A stretch of DNA of 64,000 bases from Nereocystis luetkeana (GCA_031213475.1 JARUPZ010000020.1:8855562-8919561), one strand, 5' to 3'; shown: positions 31,612 through 53,155, counted from the stretch's first letter. Translations and numbers: made by a program. Notes: generated by a model not told the origin, from the sequence alone.

Positions 31612-31830
31612 AAGTATGTATGTATGTATGTATGTATGTATGTATGTATGTATGTATGTATGTGTGTATGTATGTATGTATGTATGTATGTATGTATGTA
31701 TTTATGTATGTATGTATGTATGTATGTATGTATGTATGTATGTATGTATGTATGTATGTATGTATGTATGTATGTATGTATGTATGTATGTATGTATGTA
31801 TTTATGTATTTATGTATTTATGTATGTGGT
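31612..31830 (+). repeat. GTAT microsatellite, about 215 bp
   Basis: More than 50 units of TATG/GTAT with rare changes. Confidence 0.97.
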
Positions 31831-32149
31831 GTGTAGGTGCCGGGAGTCTGTCGTGGGTATAGATATATCGATGGTAGCGAGGGCAGCAAGAGCAGCCGGA
31901 AGAAGGACGGGCGGACGTGAAGACACCAACAACCCCTCTCTTCTGTCTCAGGAGGCATTATTAATAAGCCGTGGAACTCACGGTCAAAATATCAAATTTC
32001 GAAAAAAAAAGGCTTACCCACAGCGGGCGACCAGGATGATGGTGTCAAACATGTGTTGGGTGTATAAGTCTGTGCTTGCATGTATCAGCCGCAGATCTTG
32101 GGGACGTATCACATTAAAAAAATATACCAGGTATAGCGCACCCAGCGGG

Positions 32150-32710
32150 TGATCAGGATGGCCCGGGACGCAAATTGTTTTGTATCCGCATGTATTCTCA
32201 GGCCAGTTCTTCTCATATAGTGTGGGATAAGAATGGTGGAAGCACCTATACCAAGGGTCGGTGCTGTCACCCCGTCGGCGAAAATAGCCTTCGAGTGTAG
32301 GGTTTCTTGCATATTTCGAAGATATAGAAACCCGGACACACGGATCTTTTTTCTACCGGCGGTTTTTAGAGAAGAAAAACTTAGTAAACCAGGCCTGTCT
32401 GGGAATACCTGGAGTCTCAAGTATCATGTTTTATCTTTTTGAGGGGTGGGCGGGTGGTGTCTCAAAAAACCTCTTCTTCTCGACCTCTATTTGAAGAAGA
32501 AAGCTTTGATCTCGAGGGGGGCCTCTTAACTGTCCCAGAATGAGGCTTTACTTTTGGGCCGGGTTGGGGGATCCTTCAAGAACGTTCCCCAACTCGTTCT
32601 TGGGTAATACCGCATGTATGTATTCTTGGGCCAGTTTTTCTTTCCATATAGTAGTGTGGGATAAGAATGGTGGAAGCACCTGTGCTCCCGTTGCCGGTGC
32701 TACCACCGCC
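32150..32710. repeat. Duplicated segment with GTGTGGGATAAGAATGGTGG
   Basis: Segments at about 32177-32265 and 32608-32705 share a stretch from GCATGTATTCT through GTGTGGGATAAGAATGGTGG to AAGCACCT. The left part (GACGCAAATTGTTTTGTATC) also recurs at 33250. No gene is visible. Confidence 0.6.
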
Positions 32711-32840
32711 CCCCCCCTCCCTTACTCTATGGTCTCTATCAGTATCACGACTCTCCGTTGTTTGTGGTGTGTCGCTGTACTAATCGGGGCTGTTTTCCCA
32801 CACTCCTCTCGCTTGGTTGCTCTTCCTGTAAGTCTTTGTA

Positions 32841-33314
32841 TTACATCATGATCGGTTCATTCCCGAACGCCCCCCATGACCTGCTCTGCTCACTCAACGG
32901 AAACTCGTTGATCACCCTGTATTGCTCCTCTGTCACCCCTGGGATCATGGCATACCCCGACGAACCCGGTGACACTACTTGAGCCAGCTGCAAGTACCTC
33001 CAAATCGTTTTAGGGTTCTCCCAGAACGCCTTTTGCATAATAATAGTGAAACCGTCCCCCCCCGACCTAAACAAAGGCATCGAGAAATCCCCTTGTACAC
33101 CTGCCGCTACTGTGCTCTGCTTCAGAAGCACTGTCATTTGGCTTGCTGAGAGTGGGAGAGAGCCTCGCGTCGGTGTACTGCACTCTCCTATCGAAGAGGT
33201 GGTTGGAAAAAGGTATAACCCTTCTCCATGTTCCATCCAGCGATGGCCCAGGACGCAAATTGTTTTGTATCCTATTGAATCATCCGCCGAATGTAAAGGG
33301 GCACGCCACATCAT
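32841..33314 (-). CDS. Unrecognised 157-codon ORF
   Basis: An open frame on the minus strand with balanced composition, including FPTTSSIGECSTPT, GFDS-free middle sections and a C-terminal SWGAFGNEPIMM. I recognise no domain. Part of its 5' end (near 33240-33275) recurs near 32156, in a region whose other part (GTGTGGGATAAGAATGGTGG) recurs at 32222 and 32656. The ORF may therefore belong to an uncharacterised mobile element rather than a cellular gene. Confidence 0.2.
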   Translation of the reverse strand: MMWRAPLHSADDSIGYKTICVLGHRWMEHGEGLYLFPTTSSIGECSTPTRGSLPLSASQMTVLLKQSTVAAGVQGDFSMPLFRSGGDGFTIIMQKAFWENPKTIWRYLQLAQVVSPGSSGYAMIPGVTEEQYRVINEFPLSEQSRSWGAFGNEPIMM

Positions 33315-33330
33315 TCATGACCCTATATAT

Positions 33331-33510
33331 ATTCGATGCGAGTCGACGAGGGAAGAAAAGGCTGAAATCTTCTCGCGATAAAAAATGAAGGCACGTACCG
33401 TAGCGGGAAGGGGGGAGAAGAGCCTGCTATGTGACCCCGGATCTGAGTTACGAGTTGGAAGGAGAGAGAGAAGAAGATGTGCGAAGATAATGAATGGGAT
33501 GAAAATATAT
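33331..33510 (+). repeat. Family F repeat
   Basis: Near-identical to 30572-30757, with a different AT-rich tail. Confidence 0.75.
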
Positions 33511-33528
33511 ATATATATATGCTATATG

Positions 33529-33602
33529 GGCGTCCTCGGTGGCTCGGTAGGTGGTCCTCGTGCCTATTATTAAAACCAATTTCTTGATACGTGGGTTCAG
33601 TT
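33529..33602 (+). repeat. tRNA-like segment
   Basis: CCTCGGTGGCTCGGTAGG resembles the 5' half of a tRNA with an A box, and GGTTCAGTTCTC about 45 bp later is B-box-like. No complete cloverleaf. Directly follows a family F copy. Confidence 0.4.
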
Positions 33603-35592
33603 CTCATCGAGTACAGATAGAAATACGCCACAGATGCTCTGGGAATGAAGAGTAATTTTCCGAGAGGAAATACTGCTCCACCAGGTACTCGATCGAGTAT
33701 CTGGGATTTTGTAGTGCGAGTACTCGCAGTGTTTCGAGATTCTATACAACGGATACTGCCGCCGTAATCGCAGCAGTTCGGGGTTCAATATGTACCACAG
33801 TGGAATACACCTGTATTTGCAAGTATTCCGGGTTTCTTTGCTGCGGGTACTGCCAAGTACTACAGGTGAAGTACTGGCAGTATTTCCTCCGTCGGTACCG
33901 CGAGTGAGAGCCAAAATACTTTAAATGTGTGTGTGTTGTCTTCACACTGTAGAGTTATATGTACCCAACGAACCAGGACACCCGGGAGTGTCCATCCTGA
34001 TTCCCTATCCTAAAGAGATCCTTATTATAATGATGTGGTCACAGACCGAGACAAAAAACCGACAACGAGGCAATCACAAATAAAAGAGGAGTGAAATGGG
34101 GGTGTACCGGTACCGGGTACGGGAACACACCTACACGTAGCTACGCATGCCAGACCAGAAATTAGAACTACCAGGTCAGCGACAAAAAACAAGAAAATAA
34201 AACGAAACAGAATAATAGTGTAACATGTGACGCGAATAGATCAGGAAGGCAAAAAGCGTACTACATGTTGAAGGGGAAGAGGAAGCTGCTGCACACAGAA
34301 AGGCGTAAAGGAGATACCGGTGTGAAGGACGACGAGGGTGGGGAGGAAACGAAGAGAGGAACACGTGAACGAGCGAGAACAGGAATCGTACTCAGGGCAG
34401 TGATTGTAAGATAGGCAAGGCTAGGAGCAATTACTGCCGGGGGTGGTAACTGACGGTACAGCAGTAGTCGATACTCTCCGCGGGTACGAGTATTTACTGC
34501 CGAGTACTCACAGAAAGTTTCAAGACTCTTGATCGTACTCAGGCGTGTTTCGGATATTTGTACCGCATCAAGATGCCGTACCCGCTTGCGTCAGCCGTAG
34601 AACTTGAGCATGACGGATCAAAAATCGACAACAAATGTCTACAAAATTAGGTTGATTCGCGTATCGAATTGCATCAGCCAGCCGTAGGTAGAACTGAGGG
34701 CGCAAGTTCACTAAAAAAAGTGCAATATCGAGATGATAAAAATGAGTATTTTGCTTCAGCCGTAGAACTCGAGGCGTGACGCGACATTTCAAAAGCCTGC
34801 CTGCTGGCGGCAGACCAATACAACTGTCACGGTGTTTCTAGCGTTGCACCTACCGGTACTGGTGCTGACTCACACGCGAGCCGCAACCCCGCACTTTTCA
34901 TGAGGGCAAACCCTCAGCGTGCCGATATGAATCGCTCATGATTCATTTAGAAAAATGGACGTCGTTTAATACAATACATTGACGCGTCACAACGCAGCGG
35001 TCTGACCCGCAACGGTACCGCTCGACAACCTTTCTGGTTGGGAGATACTCCGATTATCCTTCACAACTCGTACTCCGAAGAGGAGCCACAATAACATCGT
35101 GCTCGAAGAGCAATTTCCACTGTGTAAACTGCCGAGCTATCGTTGGCGTACCGTTACACGTTACAAACAAACGATCTGGCGAAACAAACAAAACTTACGT
35201 TCGCATTCCCGTAAAAAAACACGATTGGAAGGACGAGCACATGGCTCTCACGATTGGCAAGGTATGAGCACACAGCTATCCCGAACGAAATCACCCATTA
35301 ACATCTCCCACCACCCACAAGCTTGACGCGGAAATCGCATCAAGCCATCGGTCAAAACAAACAACGAGTTACAGCATACAAAAACCACTACTGGTTAATG
35401 TGACACCGTAATTCAAAAACTGAGGCCTCAACACCTCTCCAAAAAGAACTGCATCATCACTACTGTTTCAACAATCCTCGGTACACTACAAACTTGGGGA
35501 GACCGACGGGAATCTAGTTCGATAAAACAACTGGAAATCTCCAAATCGAAATATCGAAACGTCCGATACGATATCCAACACATTGCCCTAGC
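33603..35592. other. Gene-free stretch
   Basis: Short degenerate repeats of GAGTACTCGCAGT type (33700-33900, 34480-34560) and three copies of CAGCCGTAGAACT-like sequence (34590-34770). No gene seen; the left part of the HSP70 copy 1 3' region is included. Confidence 0.5.
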
Positions 35593-39835
<4,243 letters not shown>

Positions 39836-40170
39836 ATCTGCGACTCTGTTGCAATTGGTAAAAGGTGTTGGGTGTGATCTCGAGCAATCCTTGCGGTTGT
39901 GAGGGTGGTGGGAAGGCGAACGGGTGGCCAAGATTTTGTCGAAGACCACCTCAGCAAAAGGATTGGTATTGAAACCCCGGGAAAAAATCCAATATGGCCC
40001 CTAAGCTTCTGGAGCCTTCGATATTGATATGTTTTTTATTGGTGGAGAGGAGCCCAGGCGGGAATTCGAAATTCAAATTTCGGCATTTCATTGTTCCAGA
40101 AAATTTCCATGGGGAAGCGCGCAAGGCTTTTTGGTATGCTTCGCGCCTGGCCCGCCACGCTGGCTTACAC

Positions 40171-40276
40171 CATCCCAGGTGGAGTAGAGTAGGTGTCAGC
40201 ACTTCCCAGCAAGAGCAGACTGTCATCCCAGGTGGAGTAGAGTAGGTGTCAGCACTTCCCAGCAAGAGCAGACTGC
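40171..40276 (+). repeat. 53-bp direct repeat, two copies
   Basis: The unit beginning CATCCCAGGTGGAGTAGAGT occurs at 40171 and again at 40224, nearly identical, about 340 bp upstream of the HSP70 copy 1 start codon. Confidence 0.85.
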
Positions 40277-40640
40277 CGGTGGTATGAAGATGTGTTTGTT
40301 TGGATAAAAGTTATGTACCTGGTACTTATGACAATGCAAAGCTGCATCCGACAACTCATTATTTTCGTCGCGCCAATATGTCCAGAAAAGTAATGATTGA
40401 TATAGTGACTTTCCTTACATTTCCACTAGCTGGCTAAAACAGCTCAGAATGTACGCTTAGCTACGGTCTAGAGCAGCTCTAGAACGCAAACTCTGGCTAC
40501 CTACCTAGGCTCTAGGGCAGTTCTACAGCAGACATTTAGAGTCAGATGCTGGTGAGTCGTGGACGGGCGAAGAATTAAAAAAAAACGCCAAACGAACATG
40601 AAGGCGACGCATGATGATTGGTTAAAAACATACCGCGTCT

Positions 40641-40650
40641 AGAAATTTCT
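40641..40650. promoter_or_regulatory. Heat shock element candidate, two units
   Basis: AGAAATTTCT matches nGAAnnTTCn exactly, 241 bp upstream of the HSP70 copy 2 start codon. Two units alone are weak binding sites in known systems, but the neighbouring degenerate element supports a real cluster. Confidence 0.45.
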
Positions 40651-40717
40651 CTTTCGAATTTAGACGGAATATAGAGCCAGCGCCGACTGTGCACTCGTCT
40701 TTAGAAACCAACCCCGT

Positions 40718-40730
40718 TTCTAGAGATTCC
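40718..40730. promoter_or_regulatory. Heat shock element candidate, imperfect three units
   Basis: TTCTAGAGATTCC fits TTCnnGAAnnTTC with two mismatches, 161 bp upstream of the HSP70 copy 2 start codon. Confidence 0.35.
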
Positions 40731-40890
40731 ATCGTACATTGCCGCTTTCCCCCAAAAGCCAACTTGCGCACACAACTCTTGCAGCTCACAGCACTTCGCA
40801 GCATCACAGCAGAACAGCCCCCCGCAGCGATACACCACAGCGACACGACAACACATCAAGCAAAGCGCGGATCAGCACACGAAATATAAC

Positions 40891-46677
<5,787 letters not shown>

Positions 46678-49640
46678 TTGCTTTGGCAAGAAAACAATGT
46701 GGAGGCGTTTCTTGTATTGGGTTGAGGTTTGCAAATTTGTCGCGGACGGTACGAAGTGAGTTTTTTTATCTCAAGTCTTGTTAGGCTCGGGGTTGGGGTT
46801 GCAAAAAGAAATGACGGCCGGGCAGAGCATCTGTTGCCCACGGTCTGTGTTTCGAGACATTTTGCAGTTTCTGGGGATAGCTGCTTGTTGTTTTGAGTCA
46901 TGGATTGGACGGCACGGCTGTCCCAATGCATGCATTCCTGTCCGCAGCTTTTTGTAGGTTTCGATGTTGTTTTTGCGAGGGCGGATGACGGCTGAGTTGG
47001 TATCGGTTCGTTTAGTCATTTATGTAGAAATACGCGAAAATCACCTACTTCGTAATTCTCCTTGATTCGACCAGCAACGGAGTGTGTGGTGGTGCGGTGT
47101 TCCGATGATCGGGTCACAAGCTGCACCGTACCGCTCGTGCAGGGGAAATTTCTTACGGAAGGGTGCGCGCGTGAATGCCGGCTGTATACCGTGGCTTCGT
47201 CTGTGGTGCCGTTTCCGTCGCACTTGGCCAGGTGTAGATCGTTGTTTTTATCTGTGCTTCCGTCGTGCCCTTCAGGCGGCTTTTTTTTTGTGTTATTAGT
47301 TGAAGGAGGTTTGTTTCTTCTGGTGGTGTCGACATGCTTTTATCCGATACGCTTGAGATAGTGGTGGACTGAAGGGCTGGCTGGTGGATAGACCGTTTCA
47401 TGTGATAGGGGCTGCATGTAGGCGGCCGTGTGTAGGGGATGGGGGGAGGCGAGAAAGGTGCGCAGCGCCCGACCCTTTCTCGTGTGACGTACGTTGCCTG
47501 GTAACTTTGATGTGCCAGTGCAACCATTTGGTGTCTGTACCAAAACGGCCCCGGAGCAGGCTCGAGAAGCAGTTGTTTGTACACGGGATCTTATCTGGTG
47601 CTCTGGTGTGTCGTCGGGGATAGTTGGAGGGGTTCCCCGCTGGAGGCATGCCGGTGTGTGCAGTAGCAAATGCTGGTAGGTGGAAACGATATGTATTCGA
47701 TTTTTGTTCGTTAGGTCCTACCTGGTCTTGGGTACCTTGTACCCTGGTATGTGTTTAGGAGAGGTTTGGGGAGATCTCTGCAGGAGCGGTGTTGGTGTGT
47801 ACGATAGCGAACGATGGTTGCTGGAACATGATGGCATGGTCTTGTTTGCGCGAGTGACCGCCACGAGGCGACAAGGTATATAGAGCAGAAAACTGCTATT
47901 GTATCATAGCGTGTGGTGTGTAGCACGTGGCGGCCGCCCCTCGTGTGAGTTGGTGAGGATGTTCGCGATTTACTTGCAAGAAGAGGGGTGGATCTTGTCG
48001 GATGATGTCTGTAGGATGCATCGCGATATCGGTTTGAATCGTTGCCAACTATTAAATAAGAATATTGAACGCTGAACACAGCCCGCCCGGTGAGGTGTGT
48101 GAGGCGATGGCTGTCCACCTTTCTCTCCTTTTGGTGGGACGGCGTCGTCGGATCGCTTGTTTCGTGGCTTTGTCGTGTCGTTGGGTTATTCGGAGATGTG
48201 CTGTCCCTTTCGCCGTCCGCATGGGGAAAACATGGGTGTTCGCCATCACTTGATATAATATACCTGGTAGGATATTCAAACTGCTTCTTTCGCAGCCTCT
48301 GGGCATGATGAATCGCAAGGCCTTGCTGCTTGCCGCTGCAGTGCGGTTGAGGGACCGAACCAAGCGATTATTGATGCTCTTTTCAAGTATCATGAAAAGT
48401 GATGGTAGAAACGTCGAAGAAACAAACGGGAAAACAGTACTGGTATGGCCGTTCATTGCTGTACCGATATCTCGTTTTCGTCGACTTTCTTGGGCCTTTT
48501 GGGTGGTCTGTCTACGGTTGCGGCTGCTGCAACGGGAATAGCCCATCGAGCCCGAATGAACACCGTTGGATACCTTGCACAAAATACTGGGATGCCATAT
48601 ACTCGTAGGGACACGCGCAGGCAGCTAACTAACTGCACGTCGCGCCGGCTGACCTCTTTGTCATGAAGAAGCACGTACTAGTAATACGTATCTGGTACAG
48701 CGGTACTGTAGTAGCGGTCCCTCTTTAGTGCCGGTATGATGTGCACCAGCCAACAATACCTGCACTATATGTAGCGGCAACCGGCACTAATGACTCCGCA
48801 CGCTACCACACCGGTTAATCTAATCTGTAACAAGCGATCCCACAGGCATTATATATTGCGTGCAAGCGGCACTATAGGACTACTACTACTGCTGTAGATG
48901 GTGGTATGATCAAAGTACGTACGTCCCTGGTAGCTTGGTAAACGTGTACCATCATGTCTGGGAATATAGTACGCGCTTGAAGGGTTCTGTGAATACCAAA
49001 CGATTGTTACATTTCCGGCCAGAGTGGCACCAGGACAACATATATACCCTTTTCATTGTTGTGTGTAGAAAAACAGTCAGATGAAAGGGCTAGGGCAGAC
49101 GAGATGCTTGAAAACCTCCGGCTGTATGGCTGACTTCTGGCCGGGAGTTAAAACAAATGAGTGCCTGAAGGCCCGAGCGAATCGAACGACCTCTTCCATG
49201 GAGTAACATGAAGCCACCCGGGGATGATTGATTGTAACCCCGCCTCCAAAACGCCTCGAAATGAGCCTTCCTATGTCCTTGGACCAGTCGAAATGGAGCA
49301 TGCTCGGAAAAAAATGGCGGTTTCTCGGGAAAATTTAGACCCCAACCGAAGGGGCGTACATAAAAACAAATCCATGGCCATCACCCCCCCACGCCCACGC
49401 CCGCCCATGGAGGGTCGAATAATTGTTTTCAACACGTTGCCCCACAAGCATCCACAATGAATGAATAGGGCACAAATAAATGTGGTGCACTCTGGAAGTT
49501 CAGGCCTGCGCAACGAAACCGATCTCCACGTTTCCGATCAACCGACCTCATCTCATTCGGCGAGGTACTGTTTTGTACTCGGCCTTCCATCGTCTGAAAG
49601 AGAATATTCGCGATCGGGTTTCACAGAAATCGCAGAGGCG
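46678..49640. other. Gene-free stretch downstream of HSP70 copy 2
   Basis: Open frames here are short or compositionally odd and I recognise none. Holds one TACCTGGTA (48261). The interval 47560-47860 has two related GTGTGT.AGTAGC-like segments. Confidence 0.45.
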
Positions 49641-49645
49641 TTCGT

Positions 49646-49692
49646 GGGGTGTACTCATGATTTATTTCAGGCCGTAGTCGTATGACCATGGA
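49646..49692 (-). mobile_element. D retroposon fragment
   Basis: GGGGTGTACTCATGATTT and GGCCGTAGTCGTATGACCAT only. Confidence 0.5.
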
Positions 49693-49847
49693 GGGGGTAA
49701 ACATTAACCACCCCCCGACCCGAAAACATGTACCAGGTAACCTTTTTTCTGCTCGTGTATGCAAGGGGCACACGGCAACACATATATATAGCCTGCTTAC
49801 GAGACTGCTGGAAAGGGTCTGCGACCTAGTAATGCCTACCTTGCCGA

Positions 49848-49960
49848 CCGACCGACCGACCGACGGACCGACCGACCAACAGGGAGAGAAAACATAGACA
49901 GACAAACAAAACATACAGACCGATCGACTGACCGACGGACGGTCCGACGAATAACGACGG
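49848..49960 (+). repeat. ACCG/GACC tetranucleotide tract
   Basis: GACCGACCGACC steps with substitutions. Confidence 0.85.
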
Positions 49961-50040
49961 CAATATTATAGCGGCAACATACAATGGTTCTCCACAAAAA
50001 AAACAAAGCACCGTCCGCGTAGTATCCAGAGATGATGGTA

Positions 50041-50220
50041 CCCCCCCGTCTATGGTCAGACGACTACGGCCAAGCATGATAACGAGTACCCCCCCCCTCC
50101 CCCTGCCTGGTCGGTGAAAACCCGACGTGCTCCGTCCCGGCTATGTAGGGATACGAGGGTCGACGGGCATACGACTACAGCCATGCATGACGTGATTCTC
50201 CCCCCTCCCCTCCCCGGGTC
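50041..50220 (+). mobile_element. Two D retroposon fragments in tandem
   Basis: CTATGGTCAGACGACTACGG to AACGAGTACCCCCCC, then CTGCCTGGTCGGTGAAAACC to ATGACGTGATTCTCCCCCC. Confidence 0.65.
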
Positions 50221-50318
50221 CCAAAGCTCGTTGAATAAGAGGCAAGCGTTTTGTTTGGCAATAACGTAGAGGCAATCTAATCCGGAAAGGCAGGAAGGGG
50301 CGGTGGGGGGGGGGGGTA

Positions 50319-51013
50319 TTCCAATTTGGAGCCAAATCCTCTCTTGGAAGGAAGAACTACAGTAGTAGTGCCGCCAACGGCAATACTGAGGGGGAGGGGG
50401 GGTGTACTCGATAGGAGAGATGTACTCGATATCATGCATGGCCGTAGTCGTATGACCATAGACCCTCGCATCCCTACAATGCCGAGACGGAGCATGTCGG
50501 GTTTTCACCGACCAGGCAGACCTTGCTTGCGCCTAGCGCGAAGCGCCGTGAGGTGTTCGGCGAGTCGCATGAAGGGTGAGCTGCATCCTGCCAAGAACCG
50601 CTCGTGAGGCGGACTTGCATATGGATGACAGCTTCAATGAGTTAATTTAATTTCCGGTGTAGGCACTTCCAGAGACAGCAATGGGAGTACTACGTAACAG
50701 CCTCTTGGGTGCCTTACCATGAACACTATTAATACGTGATACGATCAATTCTTTTGTACGGAGTAAAGGCTCTTTACCTCGCACAAATGATCTAACTCGA
50801 CGACCAGCTGTGGGTGACCGCCATAAAAAAACTAGGGGGGGGGGGTACTCGATAGGAGAGATGTACTCGATCTCATGCATGGCCGTAGTCGTATGACCAT
50901 AGACCCTCGCATCCCTACAATGCCGGGACGGAGCAGGGGGGCTATTCCAACTTGGAATCAAATCCTCTCTTGGAAGGAAGAACTACAGAGCTAGTGTCGC
51001 CAACTTCAATACT
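50319..51013 (-). mobile_element. Two D retroposons between 72-bp direct repeats
   Basis: Full D at 50390-50832 and truncated D at 50833-50938. The segment with AAATCCTCTCTTGGAAGGAA occurs at 50319-50391 and again at 50942-51013, bracketing both. Confidence 0.75.
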
Positions 51014-51039
51014 ACTCTGTAGTAGTGGTCCCCTCCCCC

Positions 51040-51122
51040 CCCTCGCGGCACTGTAGGGGTCCGAGGGTCTGTGGTCATACGACCACGACCCTGCATGACA
51101 TAGAGCACACAACACCCCCCAT
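51040..51122 (+). mobile_element. D retroposon fragment, diverged
   Basis: CACTGTAGGGGTCCGAGGGT, GTGGTCATACGACCACGACC, then CACAACACCCCCC. Confidence 0.5.
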
Positions 51123-51167
51123 CCCAACCCTGCCGTCTCCACTCGCACAACCCATCTGAAGCGCTCT

Positions 51168-51408
51168 ACTAGAGAGGTTCACCCCGAATTTTCCGAGGCT
51201 CCTCACTTGAGGAGGGAGCTCCATACCTCACCCGAAAACTGACTTCAGCAAAAATCTAACTTCATCCCGATTAATAATTCCATGGCTCGAGTATACAAAA
51301 ACGTCCTTTTTTCGAAACAAGATTTACATCTCGGCGATTTTGGGTTAAGGAAACCCGTCATTCAGAAAACGTTCAGGCGGAAATGTGCTACCTCTATCGT
51401 AGAACGCG
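51168..51408. mobile_element. Family G MITE
   Basis: Right end CTACCTCTATCGTAGAACG intact; left end ACTAGAGAGGTTCACC slightly changed. Confidence 0.85.
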
Positions 51409-51514
51409 TCATCTATCCATCCATCCATCTACCCTCTCACCCGATCCATTCACTCATCCACTGCCTCAGACCAAAAAACGGTCCCGATTCTTTTTTTCCC
51501 TTCCTCCCCTCTTA

Positions 51515-51625
51515 CTATTACGGGGGACCGTATTAAATAGGGCCTACGATAAACACAAAAACCTATATATGTCTGTATTGTTACTGTCAGTATTCGGCCC
51601 TTTTTACTATGGCTCCCAGTAATAA
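51515..51625. mobile_element. Family A MITE
   Basis: CTATTACGGGGGACCGTATT to GGCTCCCAGTAATAA. It lies 18 bp beyond the stop of the frame-broken secreted-protein gene. Confidence 0.8.
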
Positions 51626-51643
51626 TATGCCCATTTACATATC

Positions 51644-53035
51644 CTATTTTTTTGTTCTTGAAGTTTTCTTTGACAGGAAACGCATGGCAATGGGGCAGTT
51701 GACGATTATGCCGCTCGACCCGTGCGGCTCGCTTCCGGGCGCCGTGATCCACCCCTGCTGCACCAGGCCCAAGACCTGGAACTCATCGAACAGCCGAGTG
51801 CGGATGCCTCCGTCCACGGCCTGCTCCGTCCACTCCCCCACGTTGATGTCCCACATGGGCGAATAATCGGTCGCTACATACCTTCGAAATGCCCCCGAGG
51901 ACGTTCAGGGGCGCCGCGCCGTCCCTGAGCACGCTCAAGAACCCCTGACGGTGGGGATGGTTCACGGTCCCGTCGGGCACAGCGCTGGGAAGGTCCGAGT
52001 TGGAGAGGCCGTTGACGGTGGCAAAGAGCCGTTCGATCGCCGAGAATGCGCTGTCGTCGCCGCCGGGGGCTGTCCCCGCCAGCCTCGGCGCGAAGGTGAT
52101 GTCCTCGAACGCGGCCGCGAGGTCGACGGAGGAGTCCAACGAGAAGTACACAGGATCGGCTTCGCGACAGGAAAAACCCGGGCACCAGCCTCATCACCAC
52201 CGTCTGCTCGCGGTGGGCATATACGGTGACCACCTTGGGGTACAGGTACTCGTATGCTTCCGACGCCATCCCCGGCGGGATGGCGTCCATGTCGCAGAGC
52301 TGGTTGAGGTACTCCGCCATCGCGGTCGCATGATGATGATGATGATCATGATGATGATCATCATCATCAGCAGCAGCAGCAGCATCGCTCGCCACGATGG
52401 GTGCGTTCCACACGGTACCGTTAGCGACGTTGTCCCCGACCACGAGGGGGCTGTAGTACACGTCTCCCACGGCACCGTTAGCGAAATCCCCGGGCGGGGG
52501 GAAATGGAGCGGGCTCGTCCGCGGCGATCACGGAATTCTCCGGAGAGAAGTCTACCTTCCCAATGGGGTCGACCAGAACGACCCTCTCGAAATCGAGGGT
52601 AGCATTGGTGGCCCCACCGCGCGAGAACGCGAGCTTGGGCGAGTGGTTGAGCCCGAGGGACGCCGCGGTGGCCTCGTCTGTGGTGTCCGTGAGGACGTGT
52701 AGTGGTGGTGGCTGGAACCGTCCTTGTAGTAGCCGGTGTACAGAGGCAGCTGGATGGTGGCCAGGTCTTCGCCGATCACGCCGGCGAGGAGCGGCTGGAC
52801 GGGGCCGACTAGGCGCTTGTCGACGCTAGACGGGGCGGGGCCGGATTACGCCAGCGGCACGTCGGCGCCTATGGAGGGAGGGGCGGGGCCTGACGTCGTC
52901 GTCGAGCTGCTCCGCCGACTCCTCCTGCCCCTGTTCCTGCGCGTGCACCCGGGTTTGGAACGGGGTGGGGTAGAGCGCCAGCAGGGCTGTTGCCGCCGTG
53001 GCCACGCGAATCATCGTCACCGACGATGAGGCCAT
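51644..53035 (-). pseudogene. Intronless secreted-protein gene with bacterial-like domain, frame broken
   Basis: The minus strand starts with a signal peptide (MASSSVTMIRVATAATALL... to VHAQ). Stitching frames gives about 460 codons of continuous protein-like sequence: LPLYTGYYKDG, VLTDTTDEATAASLGLNHSP, FERVVLVDPIGKVDFSPENS, GDVYYSPLVVGD, WNAPIVAS, PVYFSLDSSVDLA, DYSPMWDINVGEWT and SGIIVNCPIAM. This order recalls a family of secreted bacterial proteins of unknown function, possibly the DUF7482 type; I am unsure of the name. Breaks: frameshift near 52880-52895, in-frame TAA at 52846-52848, frameshifts near 52700-52720, at the C6 run 52496-52501, the T5 run 52172-52176 and the G5 run 51892-51896. 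An Asp/His run from a GAT/CAT repeat interrupts the middle. It has no introns, unlike its neighbours. Decay is likely; homopolymer sequencing error is the alternative. Confidence 0.6.
52330..52385 (+). repeat. GAT/CAG triplet tract inside the broken gene
   Basis: Encodes the Asp/His and Ala runs on the minus strand. Confidence 0.85.
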
Positions 53036-53103
53036 GATGATAGACGGCCTGATCTATCCGTTTTGTTTGTTATTGTTGCTGCTTGGTGGGAGGAGGGTGT
53101 GGG

Positions 53104-53121
53104 TACTGCTACTGCTGCTAC

Positions 53122-53155
<34 letters not shown>

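Larger units (their letters stand above)
39836..40890. promoter_or_regulatory. Shared divergent promoter region of HSP70 copies 1 and 2
   Basis: 1,055 bp separate the two start codons. The region holds a perfect two-unit heat-shock-like element (40641-40650), an imperfect three-unit one (40718-40730), and a 53-bp direct repeat pair at 40171-40276. It also has one TACCTGGTA site (40316-40324). Bidirectional heat regulation is inferred from layout and motifs; no TATA box is obvious. Confidence 0.5.

Noticed and set aside
31528-32152. 102 to 186 codon frames reading MYVC repeats
   Set aside because: Translation of the GTAT microsatellite only.
48052-48582. 176-codon minus-strand open frame
   Set aside because: Basic, low-complexity composition, no domain, no splice context and dense alternative frames; probably chance.
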